12,340 nucleotides of DNA from an uncultured Oscillospiraceae bacterium (lineage in GTDB: Bacteria > Bacillota > Clostridia > Oscillospirales > Oscillospiraceae). The stretch lies in the NCBI GenBank assembly GCA_910578735.1, contig CAJTSQ010000055.1:1-12340 (forward strand). The letters are read 5' to 3'. The notes under the pieces were generated by a model. That model saw only the letters and a list, made by a program, of their open reading frames with translations. It ran no database searches and was not told the DNA's origin. The position numbers were made by a program, and so were the translations under genes. This document shows positions 1-6,218 of the stretch, piece by piece; position 1 is the first letter of the stretch; every line of letters begins with the position of its first letter.

Positions 1-603
1 GTGATGGAGCGCCACGGGATAGAGTGGGAGGACAAGGGCACCCATGACAAGCACCTGTCTGTGCTGGACTTCAAAAAGGAGCAGAGGGCGAAAGAGATTG
101 CCAAGCTGGAGGCACTCAAGGCCAAGAAGCAGGGACAGGTGGAACAGCAGGAGCAACGTCTAAAGGAGCTGGCCCCGGCTGTGAGGAACATGGAACAGTT
201 GGCGGCGCAGTTCTCCGACGACCCGGAGCGGATATTGCCGGAGGCAGGGCCGTTGGAGAGCGCCAAGTCCTACCGGGAGAAGAAAGCCAAGCCCCTGTTG
301 GCGCAGATCGTCAAGGTGCTGCGCTCTTTGTATCGGGCCTATGTCGACTTAAAAGGGAAGTATGAGCGTTTGCAGGGGGACTATGGCCGGGCGAGAGAGG
401 GCAACGAGCGGTTGTCTGACCGCTTGCAGGAGGTAAAGATGGAGAACAAGGCCCTGCGGGGGACAGTTGCCGACTTTGAGCGGGTAAAGCGAGCTTTCGG
501 CCCGGAGGAAGTAGAGCGGGCCGTGGAGGACGCCAGACGGCGAGAGGCGCAAGAACGAGAGCAGAAGAAGGCAAAGCGGAAGTTCAGCCGAGGGGCAAGG
601 TAA
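1..603 (+). CDS. Mob/Pre (MobV-type) plasmid recombination protein, C-terminal part (5' truncated by window)
   Basis: The frame is open from the first base, so this is the last 200 residues of a longer protein whose start lies outside the window. The visible part begins with a GIEWEDKGTHDKHLSVLDF segment, which I recognise from clostridial plasmid recombination (Mob_Pre family) proteins. It continues as a highly charged Lys/Glu/Arg-rich region with heptad-like stretches (about residues 25-60 and 115-155), predicted to be coiled coil, and ends in a basic tail (KKAKRKFSRGAR). In this family the N-terminal relaxase domain, not visible here, nicks oriT for mobilization or site-specific plasmid recombination, and the C-terminal part is the long helical region. 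A hairpin terminator follows directly. Its presence suggests an integrated mobilizable element or plasmid remnant. The family call rests on recalled sequence similarity, and the catalytic motifs cannot be checked. Confidence 0.75.
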   Translation: MMERHGIEWEDKGTHDKHLSVLDFKKEQRAKEIAKLEALKAKKQGQVEQQEQRLKELAPAVRNMEQLAAQFSDDPERILPEAGPLESAKSYREKKAKPLLAQIVKVLRSLYRAYVDLKGKYERLQGDYGRAREGNERLSDRLQEVKMENKALRGTVADFERVKRAFGPEEVERAVEDARRREAQEREQKKAKRKFSRGAR

Positions 604-610
604 TGGATAA

Positions 611-645
611 CAGGAGGGCACTTCAAGGAGCGCCCTCCTGATTTA
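611..645 (+). terminator. Hairpin terminator after the Mob gene
   Basis: A perfect 9-bp stem (CAGGAGGGC at 611-619 pairing with GCCCTCCTG at 632-640) with a 12-nt loop starts 7 nt after the relaxase stop codon. The following ATTTAT is only a weak U-tract, so termination may be incomplete. Confidence 0.6.
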
Positions 646-648
646 TAC

Positions 649-677
649 TTGTCAGCGGGTGATTTTACTGCTATAAT
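649..677 (+). promoter_or_regulatory. Sigma-A promoter of the DUF1835/DUF3658 gene
   Basis: TTGTCA (649-654) and TATAAT (672-677) are separated by exactly 17 nt: five of six and six of six matches to consensus. The predicted transcription start is near 684, giving a leader of about 33 nt. The GGAG at 705-708, 8 nt before the ATG at 717, is the likely ribosome binding site. Confidence 0.75.
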
Positions 678-716
678 TGAGAGCGATAAAAAGGAATTTG
701 AAACGGAGTTTTTATC

Positions 717-1667
717 ATGCTACAGGTTGTTTTTTCTGAAAGTGAATGGGGAACATTGAAGATGGCCACGCATTGCAGGCCGTCCAGTTGGGATGATGGG
801 GTGATTGGATTTATTTTCGGTGACGGAGAGAAAGAACCCACTCAGGAAGAGAAAGACCAAGTTATGGCCCGGTTCAAGGCCAAACGGGAGAAGGAGAACC
901 GCCGGGCGCAGCCTGTGGGCGGCAATCCTGGAGATGTACTATGCCCATGCGTGGGATTGGACATCGGCCCCCTCAGCGGCCCTGATGCGGAGAAGGCCCG
1001 GTTTGATTTGCTCACAGCTTGGCTGGGGGGCGACTTTCCCCTCCCGGACTGCGACCCGGATGACCATACCCAGCGGGATATGCTCTGGGAACAACGCAAG
1101 CGAGACAGGGAGCGGCTTTTAGAGGGTGGAAAACACGGCGAGGCTGTGCGAATTTGGTACAGCAGCGCGCCCTACTCCCTGTGTGGGTTTTATGATGTGC
1201 TTTGGCAACTGAGGGACTTTGACTGTCCCGTGACTGCTTTAGAGATGCCCCGGTGGATGCCACTGGGAGATGATACGGTGCAGTCCTGTTTGAACTGGGG
1301 GGAACTGTCTCCGGGGGACTGGGCGGCGTATCTGCCTCTGGAGCGGGAAATCCCTAAAAATGTCCGCAGAGCCATCGCTATGGAGTGGTCACAGCTTCGA
1401 GAGGAAAATTCACCCTTGCGTGCTGTTGTCAATGGCCGTTTGCACAGTGTAGGGGAGGATTTCTACGATCCATTCATTCGTGCCCAAATCCCTGATGGAA
1501 TTTTCCGAGTGGCTCATCTCATCGGTGATGTATTGGGGCGGTATCAATTGGGTATCGGCGACTGGTGGATTGCCAAGCGTATTCAAGCTATGGAAACCCA
1601 AGGGGAACTGATTACAGTGTCCAAGGGTGACGGCTTCTACCGGAACGAAATGCGTCGAGCGCAATAA
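717..1667 (+). CDS. DUF1835 / DUF3658 domain protein (316 aa)
   Basis: The function is unknown. The N-terminus (MLQVVFSESEWGTLKMA) and the mid-section around residues 140-155 (AVRIWYSSAPYSLCGFYDVLWQL) match what I know of DUF1835. The C-terminal third (from about residue 230: REENSPLRAVVNGRLHSVGEDFYD, then IGDVLGRYQLGIGDWWIAKRI) matches the DUF3658 half that usually accompanies it. The protein has no signal peptide or membrane segment, so it is probably cytoplasmic. The gene has its own near-consensus promoter and a GGAG site 8 nt before the ATG, which fixes the start. It follows a relaxase gene and precedes an AT-rich gap, so it may be cargo of a mobilizable element. Genes of this type are common in gut clostridia, so it could equally be chromosomal. 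No catalytic motif is evident to me. Confidence 0.8.
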   Translation: MLQVVFSESEWGTLKMATHCRPSSWDDGVIGFIFGDGEKEPTQEEKDQVMARFKAKREKENRRAQPVGGNPGDVLCPCVGLDIGPLSGPDAEKARFDLLTAWLGGDFPLPDCDPDDHTQRDMLWEQRKRDRERLLEGGKHGEAVRIWYSSAPYSLCGFYDVLWQLRDFDCPVTALEMPRWMPLGDDTVQSCLNWGELSPGDWAAYLPLEREIPKNVRRAIAMEWSQLREENSPLRAVVNGRLHSVGEDFYDPFIRAQIPDGIFRVAHLIGDVLGRYQLGIGDWWIAKRIQAMETQGELITVSKGDGFYRNEMRRAQ

Positions 1668-1686
1668 AAGAGAACTTCCGATATAT

Positions 1687-1715
1687 CAGGGTGTTTTCTA
1701 TTGCTGAATACCCTG
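1687..1715. other. Imperfect hairpin downstream of the DUF1835 gene
   Basis: CAGGGTGTTT (1687-1696) can pair with GAATACCCTG (1706-1715), giving a 10-bp stem with two G-T wobbles and a 9-nt loop. It starts 19 nt after the stop codon. No T-run follows on either strand, so it is not a canonical terminator. It may stabilise the mRNA end or be part of an element end. Confidence 0.4.
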
Positions 1716-1860
1716 GGAAACGGTGTAAAAGGTAGTTGTATTCTCCTGCTTTTTGTGATACTATTTTGATACTAAAAAAATTAGCGGCCAAAAATAGCGG
1801 GTAAAATATTAACAAATTTGCGAATGTTATGACTGTGAAAGTATAGGAAATACAGCCCCA

Positions 1861-1866
1861 TATAAT
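1861..1866 (+). promoter_or_regulatory. Candidate -10 box for the DUF4304-like/pyrG operon
   Basis: A perfect TATAAT lies 29 nt upstream of the ATG at 1896. The sequence at the -35 spacing (AAAGTA, 1838-1843) does not match consensus, so the promoter is weak, activator-dependent or misplaced. If used, transcription starts near 1873, which would exclude the TTG at 1872 as a start codon. Confidence 0.35.
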
Positions 1867-1895
1867 AGGATTTGTCGAGTGGGAGTGAGGGGGCC

Positions 1896-2657
1896 ATGTG
1901 CTTGAAAGGCTGGTTTACTCTGAAAAAGCTTCAGCGCGCAATCCCCGCCCCGGTCCAGCCCGTACGCATCGACTGGTCCCACCGCTATCTGGCCACCAAC
2001 ACCCAGCTTAAAGAACTGCTGGCCCGCCGGATTTCCCCTATCCTGGAGGCGGAGGGCTATCAGTACGACGGCGAATACCGGTGGATCCGCCCCTGGGAAA
2101 ACCACAGCCGCCGGGTCATCCAGGTCCGGCTGCTGAAGGGGGCCGGGGGCGAATTTGCCTGGGGCTGGTGCTTCGATTTTGTTCCGGTGCCTCAAAACGC
2201 GTGCAAGGGGTACCGCTTCCAGCGCACGGACAAGAGCGCGGACCTGCAGCTGTTCTCTTGGACCCGAGACCTGCTCTCTCAGAAGGAGATCGACAGCCAG
2301 GAATACCAGTTCAGTCTCTTCGGCGCCGATCTGAACAACGTGGAGGAGCGGCTGTCTCAGGTCTTTCAGCGGTCAAAGCTCCTGGGAGACGCCTGGTTCT
2401 GCGCCACACAGAGCCCCGAGCTTCTTTTGGCGGAGGCCATGAAGCAAAGTCAGACGAAGAATTATCACTGGCCCGCGCCGGCCTATGTTGCGGCTTTTCT
2501 CCTCTCGGCGCTGGGACGGCCGGAGGAGGGCTTGCAGAGGCTTGGAATCTGGTTTGACCGGGAGCCTCAGATTTCCGATGAATTAAAGGAAAAGCTGCGT
2601 AAACAGCTGGGGAAATGCGCAAATGTTATTATGGATGATTTAGGAGTGGAGAAATGA
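1896..2657 (+). CDS. DUF4304-like protein of unknown function, first gene of the pyrG operon
   Basis: The protein has 253 residues counted from the ATG at 1896. That ATG is preceded by a GGGAGTGAGGGGG purine run that acts as ribosome binding site. An in-frame TTG at 1872 lacks such a site and lies at or before the predicted transcription start. Residues about 25-90 (LKELLARRISPILEAEGYQYDG, then RVIQVRLLKGAGGEFAWGWCFDFVPV) have the helix-then-strands layout of DUF4304 proteins, but the match is only a resemblance. The second half (about 165-245) looks helical, with a possible TPR-like stretch near AEAMKQ...ALGRPEEGLQRLGIWF. No membrane segment or catalytic motif is seen. Its TGA overlaps the pyrG ATG by 4 bp, so the two are translationally coupled. 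A link to nucleotide metabolism is only a guess from position. Confidence 0.6.
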   Translation: MCLKGWFTLKKLQRAIPAPVQPVRIDWSHRYLATNTQLKELLARRISPILEAEGYQYDGEYRWIRPWENHSRRVIQVRLLKGAGGEFAWGWCFDFVPVPQNACKGYRFQRTDKSADLQLFSWTRDLLSQKEIDSQEYQFSLFGADLNNVEERLSQVFQRSKLLGDAWFCATQSPELLLAEAMKQSQTKNYHWPAPAYVAAFLLSALGRPEEGLQRLGIWFDREPQISDELKEKLRKQLGKCANVIMDDLGVEK

Positions 2658-4273
2658 CCAAATACATTTTTGTAACCGGCGGCGTGGTATCCGGGCTGGG
2701 GAAGGGGATCACGGCGGCCTCCTTAGGCCGGCTGCTGAAGCAGCGGGGGCTGAAGGTGATGGTCCAGAAGCTGGACCCCTACCTGAACGTGGATCCCGGC
2801 ACCATGTCCCCCTACCAGCACGGGGAGGTCTTTGTCACCGACGACGGGGCGGAGACCGACCTGGACCTGGGCCACTATGAGCGGTTCATAGACGAAAATC
2901 TTACGGTGAACTCCTCCGTCTCCTCGGGGAAGGTGTACTGGAACGTGTTGAACCGGGAGCGGCGGGGGGACTACCTGGGGGGCACCGTCCAGATCATTCC
3001 CCACATCACCGACGAGATCAAGCGGTGCATCTATACCCTGGATACGCCGGACACCGACGTGGCCATTGTGGAGATCGGCGGCACGGTGGGCGATATTGAG
3101 AGTCAGCCCTTTCTAGAGGCCATCCGCCAGGTGGCGGCGGAGCGGGGGCGGAACAATGTGATGTTCCTCCACGTCTCCCTCATCGTCTCCATCCCCGGTT
3201 CCGGGGAGCTGAAGTCCAAGCCCACCCAGCACTCGGCCAAGGAGCTGCTCTCTCTGGGTATTCAGCCCGACGTCATTGTCTGCCGCAGCGACTCTCCCGT
3301 CCCCGGGGAGATTTTGGACAAGATTTCCCTGTTTTGCAGCATCCCCCGGGAGAACGCCATCCCCAACCTGACGGCAGACCTGCTCTATGAGGTCCCCCTG
3401 ATGCTGGAGCGGGAGGGACTGGCCGACGTGGTGGTCCGGCGGCTGGGGCTGATTTGTCACATGCCCGACCTCACCGAGTGGGCCACCATGGTCCACCGGG
3501 CCAGGCACCCCGCCGGTACGGTGGAGATCGCCCTGGTGGGCAAGTATGTGGCCCTCCATGACGCCTATCTGTCGGTAGCCGAGGCCCTCACCCACGGCGG
3601 CATTGAAAATCAGGTGAAGGTGAACATCCGCTGGGTGGACAGCGAAGCCGTCTCCGACAAAAATGCCGCCCAGGTCCTGGCCGGAGCGGACGGTATTCTG
3701 GTCCCCGGCGGCTTCGGCGGCCGGGGGATCGAGGGGAAAATTTCCGCTGTCCGCTACGCCCGGGAGCACAGAGTCCCCTTCCTGGGCATCTGCCTGGGGA
3801 TGCAGATGGCGGTGGTGGAGTTTGCCCGCCACGTCTGTGGTCTGGCCGGCGCCCACTCCAGCGAGCTGGACCCCCAGACCCCTTACCCGGTCATCGACCT
3901 GATGCCCGACCAGCGGGGGATCACCGACAAGGGCGGCACCATGCGCCTGGGCGCCTGCCCCTGCCGCCTCACCGGTGCGGACACCCGTTCCGGCCAGGCC
4001 TACGGAACCTTGGAGATCAGCGAGCGCCACCGCCACCGCTACGAGTTCAACAACGATTTCCGGGAGACGCTGACCCAGCACGGCCTCCTTCTGGCGGGGC
4101 TGTCCCCCGACGGGACGCTGGTGGAGGCGGTGGAGCTGCCCGACCACCCCTGGTTTGTGGGCGTCCAGTTTCACCCGGAGCTGAAGTCCCGGCCCAACAA
4201 GGCCCACCCCCTGTTCCGCGGCTTTGTCGCCGCAGCGAAGGCGCGGTCTCACCCCGCGGGTGACCGGCTATGA
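2654..4273 (+). CDS. pyrG: CTP synthase (glutamine-hydrolysing)
   Basis: This enzyme makes CTP from UTP, ATP and glutamine, the last step of de novo pyrimidine nucleotide synthesis, in the cytoplasm as a tetramer. Its 539 residues are the usual length (E. coli 545). The N-terminal synthetase domain carries the P-loop (SGLGKG, residues 13-18), the KLDPYLNVDPGTM segment, and the Mg-binding acidic residues expected in the ETDLDLGHYERF motif (Asp71) and EIGGTVGDIES (Glu140). The C-terminal class I glutamine amidotransferase domain has the oxyanion segment (LVPGGFGGRGIEGK), the nucleophile elbow GICLGMQ with Cys380, and the His507/Glu509 pair in VQFHPE. All key residues are present. It is sandwiched between two unknown genes with ATGA overlaps on both sides, an unusual setting for pyrG. 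No pyrG attenuator is visible directly upstream because the preceding gene abuts it. Confidence 0.98.
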   Translation: MTKYIFVTGGVVSGLGKGITAASLGRLLKQRGLKVMVQKLDPYLNVDPGTMSPYQHGEVFVTDDGAETDLDLGHYERFIDENLTVNSSVSSGKVYWNVLNRERRGDYLGGTVQIIPHITDEIKRCIYTLDTPDTDVAIVEIGGTVGDIESQPFLEAIRQVAAERGRNNVMFLHVSLIVSIPGSGELKSKPTQHSAKELLSLGIQPDVIVCRSDSPVPGEILDKISLFCSIPRENAIPNLTADLLYEVPLMLEREGLADVVVRRLGLICHMPDLTEWATMVHRARHPAGTVEIALVGKYVALHDAYLSVAEALTHGGIENQVKVNIRWVDSEAVSDKNAAQVLAGADGILVPGGFGGRGIEGKISAVRYAREHRVPFLGICLGMQMAVVEFARHVCGLAGAHSSELDPQTPYPVIDLMPDQRGITDKGGTMRLGACPCRLTGADTRSGQAYGTLEISERHRHRYEFNNDFRETLTQHGLLLAGLSPDGTLVEAVELPDHPWFVGVQFHPELKSRPNKAHPLFRGFVAAAKARSHPAGDRL

Positions 4274-4707
4274 GCGGGCTGGAGGACATCCGCCGTCTCT
4301 ACGCGGACTATCAGGAGCAGTTCCGTCAGCGGGAGCGGGCCCGCAAGCCTATGGAAGGCGTTTTCGGCCTGGGGACAGGGCCCCGGGACTACCCCTGTCA
4401 CGATCAGTTTGTCCAGGAACTGGAACAGCTGCTGAACGCCATTGCGGCCCAGCGGCCCGACTCCGCCCAGGCGGCCCGGATGCTGGACTACATCTACCTG
4501 GCCCCGCTGGAGCGGGGCAGGGAGGACGCGGTCTACTGGATGCTGCTAGCGGTACACAGTCTGACCCTCCCCTTCATCCCCCTGCTGGACCCCCAGGATG
4601 CCCAGGCCCTCTATGACAGCTTCTGTGCCTCCTATTCCCGCCGGAAGCGGCTGCCTTCCCAGGAGCAGCTACTGGCCGATCTCCGAAAGCGGGCAGAGGG
4701 GAAATAA
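4270..4707 (+). CDS. Hypothetical protein coupled to pyrG (145 aa)
   Basis: I do not recognise the family. The start ATG overlaps the pyrG stop (ATGA at 4270-4273), and the reading frame ends right at a strong terminator, so it is the last gene of the pyrG operon and probably translated by coupling. The product looks almost wholly helical and soluble. It has a charged N-terminal helix (residues 1-25, rich in Arg, Glu and Gln), a conserved-looking GVFGLGTGPRDYPCHDQF loop (residues 30-47) holding a Cys-His pair, and a hydrophobic helix around residues 92-108 (AVYWMLLAVHSLTLPFI) that is probably a core helix rather than a membrane anchor. A basic tail ends the protein. Codon use resembles pyrG. 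The operon position and long intact frame support a real gene, but the role is unknown. Confidence 0.75.
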   Translation: MSGLEDIRRLYADYQEQFRQRERARKPMEGVFGLGTGPRDYPCHDQFVQELEQLLNAIAAQRPDSAQAARMLDYIYLAPLERGREDAVYWMLLAVHSLTLPFIPLLDPQDAQALYDSFCASYSRRKRLPSQEQLLADLRKRAEGK

Positions 4708-4746
4708 AAAACACACTCTGTTCCCTGGGGAGCAGAGTGTGTTTTT
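4706..4746 (+). terminator. Rho-independent terminator of the pyrG operon
   Basis: ACACACTCTG (4711-4720) pairs perfectly with CAGAGTGTGT (4733-4742) around a 12-nt loop. The stem is extended by A-T pairs and ends in a run of five T (4742-4746). The A-run on the left would also allow some termination on the other strand. Confidence 0.9.
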
Positions 4747-4748
4747 AT

Positions 4749-4781
4749 GCCGGCGGGGCGGCCAGCCCCCGCTCTGCCGGC
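4749..4781. repeat. GC-rich hairpin between the pyrG terminator and the galK promoter
   Basis: GCCGGC (4749-4754) plus GGGGC (4755-4759) pair with GCCCC (4765-4769) and GCCGGC (4776-4781), with a GGCCA loop and a 6-nt bulge. No T-run follows. It could be a dispersed intergenic palindrome or a second structural element; its role is unknown. Confidence 0.4.
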
Positions 4782-4842
4782 CGCAGCCCACATGGATGAA
4801 TCATAAAAAATTCAGTTTTTCTCTCAGCCGCCTGGGAATCCC

Positions 4843-4871
4843 TTGCCCGCGTCCATCCGCCGTGCTATAAT
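4843..4871 (+). promoter_or_regulatory. Sigma-A promoter of galK-galT
   Basis: TTGCCC (4843-4848) and a perfect TATAAT (4866-4871) are separated by 17 nt. Predicted transcription start is near 4878. An AT-rich stretch (4803-4820) lies upstream, and TGAAT/ATTCA half-sites (4797-4801 and 4810-4814) might bind a regulator. The position makes the ATG at 4883 nearly leaderless and favours the TTG at 4910 as the galK start. Confidence 0.7.
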
Positions 4872-4909
4872 GAAACAGATGAATGAAAAAAAGAAAGAGG
4901 TGGCATCTC

Positions 4910-6205
4910 TTGCAACCCTGTAAAACCTTGCTCGACGCCCTGCGGGCCGGAGCCCATGACCAGTCCCTCGCCGCCCTCTATGCCCTGGACGGCGCCCAAT
5001 CCAGTCTGGACCGGGCCCGGGACCGGGCCTGCCGGGTGGTCCAAACCCTGATGGATACCTTCGCCCCCTCCGGCGGGGCCGCCCTGTTCAGCGGTCCCGG
5101 CCGCACCGAGATCGGCGGCAACCACACCGACCATCAGCATGGCCGTGTCCTGTGCGGCAGCGTGGACATGGACATGCTGGCCTGCGCCGCCCCCAACGGC
5201 TCAGACCTCATCCGCATCCAGTCTGAGGGCTACCCCGCCCTGGAGATCGGCCTGGAGGACCTGTCCGTCCGGGAGGAGGAGAAGAATACCTCCGCAGCCC
5301 TGGTACGGGGGGTGGCCGCAAAGGTAAAGGAGCTGGGGTACACCCTGTCCGGCTTCGATGCCTGCGTGACCTCCACCGTCCTGTCCGGCTCCGGCCTGTC
5401 CTCCTCTGCCGCCTATGAGACGCTGGTGGGCAATATCTTCAACCACTTCTGTTGTGAAGACAAGCTTGATCCCATTGCCATCGCCAAAATCGGCCAGTAT
5501 GCCGAAAATGTCTACTTCGGCAAGCCCTGCGGCCTGATGGACCAGATGGGCTCCTCGGTGGGGGGCGCGGTGTTTATCGACTTCAACGACCCCGCCAATC
5601 CTATTGTAGAGCGGGTGGACTACGATTTCAGCCAGTCCGGCCATGCCCTGTGTATTGTAGACACCGCCTCCAGCCACGGCGACCTCACCGACGACTATGC
5701 CGACATCACAAAGGAGATGGGCGCGGTGGCGGCCCACTTTGGAAAGAAGGTTCTCCGGGAGGTGCCCTTGGCCGACTTCCAGGCCGCCATTCCCGCCCTG
5801 CGGACGGCATACGGTGACCGGGCGGTGCTGCGTTCTATGCACTTCTATGGCGACGACCGCCGGGTCGTCCAGGAGGCCGACGCCCTGAAACACGGGAATT
5901 TTGAGGCGTTCCTAAATCTGGTCAATTCCTCCGGCCGTTCCTCCTCCCTCCTGCTGCAAAACACTTGGTCCATCCACGACCCCAGGCAGCAGGCCATCCC
6001 TCTGGCCCTGACGGCGGGGGAGTATATTTTGGACGGCATGGGGGCCATCCGGGTCCACGGCGGCGGCTTCGCGGGCACCATCCAGGCCTTTGTGCCGGAG
6101 GAGTACCTCGCAATGTTTAAAAACGGCATGGAAAAGCTGTTCGGTCCGGGCAAGTGCCACATACTACACATCCGCCCCCAGGGCGGCTGTGTGGTGGCGG
6201 AATAA
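4910..6205 (+). CDS. galK: Galactokinase (GHMP kinase family)
   Basis: It phosphorylates alpha-D-galactose to galactose-1-phosphate with ATP, the first committed step of the Leloir pathway, in the cytoplasm. Counting from TTG 4910 it has 431 residues, about 40 more than classical GalK, mostly as an N-terminal extension. Motif 1 is GRTEIGGNHTDHQHG (Arg65 to about residue 78), motif 2 the ATP-binding GSGLSSSAAYE (160-170), motif 3 VHGGGFAGT (382-390). The catalytic Asp is Asp211 in CGLMDQMGS. The Glu of the classical GEHTDY motif is Asn71 here, a variant I associate with clostridial enzymes. AGAGGTGG lies 6 nt before the TTG, whereas the in-frame ATG at 4883 has no ribosome binding site and sits only about 5 nt after the predicted transcription start. 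galT follows 13 nt later with its GGAGG touching the galK stop. Confidence 0.93.
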   Translation: MQPCKTLLDALRAGAHDQSLAALYALDGAQSSLDRARDRACRVVQTLMDTFAPSGGAALFSGPGRTEIGGNHTDHQHGRVLCGSVDMDMLACAAPNGSDLIRIQSEGYPALEIGLEDLSVREEEKNTSAALVRGVAAKVKELGYTLSGFDACVTSTVLSGSGLSSSAAYETLVGNIFNHFCCEDKLDPIAIAKIGQYAENVYFGKPCGLMDQMGSSVGGAVFIDFNDPANPIVERVDYDFSQSGHALCIVDTASSHGDLTDDYADITKEMGAVAAHFGKKVLREVPLADFQAAIPALRTAYGDRAVLRSMHFYGDDRRVVQEADALKHGNFEAFLNLVNSSGRSSSLLLQNTWSIHDPRQQAIPLALTAGEYILDGMGAIRVHGGGFAGTIQAFVPEEYLAMFKNGMEKLFGPGKCHILHIRPQGGCVVAE

Positions 6206-6218
6206 GGAGGGATTCGTT

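Larger units (their letters stand above)
1668..1871. other. AT-rich intergenic region with short repeats; possible mobile-element boundary
   Basis: This gap is clearly richer in A and T than its flanks. It holds the hairpin at 1687-1715, a direct repeat TGATACTA at 1756-1763 and 1767-1774 (11-bp period), and TAGCGG at 1782-1787 and 1795-1800. To the left lie a relaxase end and a probable cargo gene. To the right the GC-rich chromosomal genes (pyrG, gal) begin. I infer that the element's right end or attachment site falls here, but the matching left end is outside the window and no core site can be identified. Confidence 0.35.

Noticed and set aside
1872..1895. TTG at 1872 as the start of the DUF4304-like gene
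   Set aside because: It has no Shine-Dalgarno and lies at the predicted transcription start, while the ATG at 1896 has a strong purine-rich site.
3113..4252. A long open frame of 379 codons on the - strand inside pyrG
   Set aside because: It lies fully antisense to a gene with complete CTP synthase motifs, is Gly/Val/His-rich and low in complexity, and arises from GC-rich codon positions.
6090..6218. Upstream in-frame extension of galT into the end of galK
   Set aside because: The ATG at 6219 has GGAGG at 6206-6210 and matches the family N-terminus; the extension reads galK out of frame.
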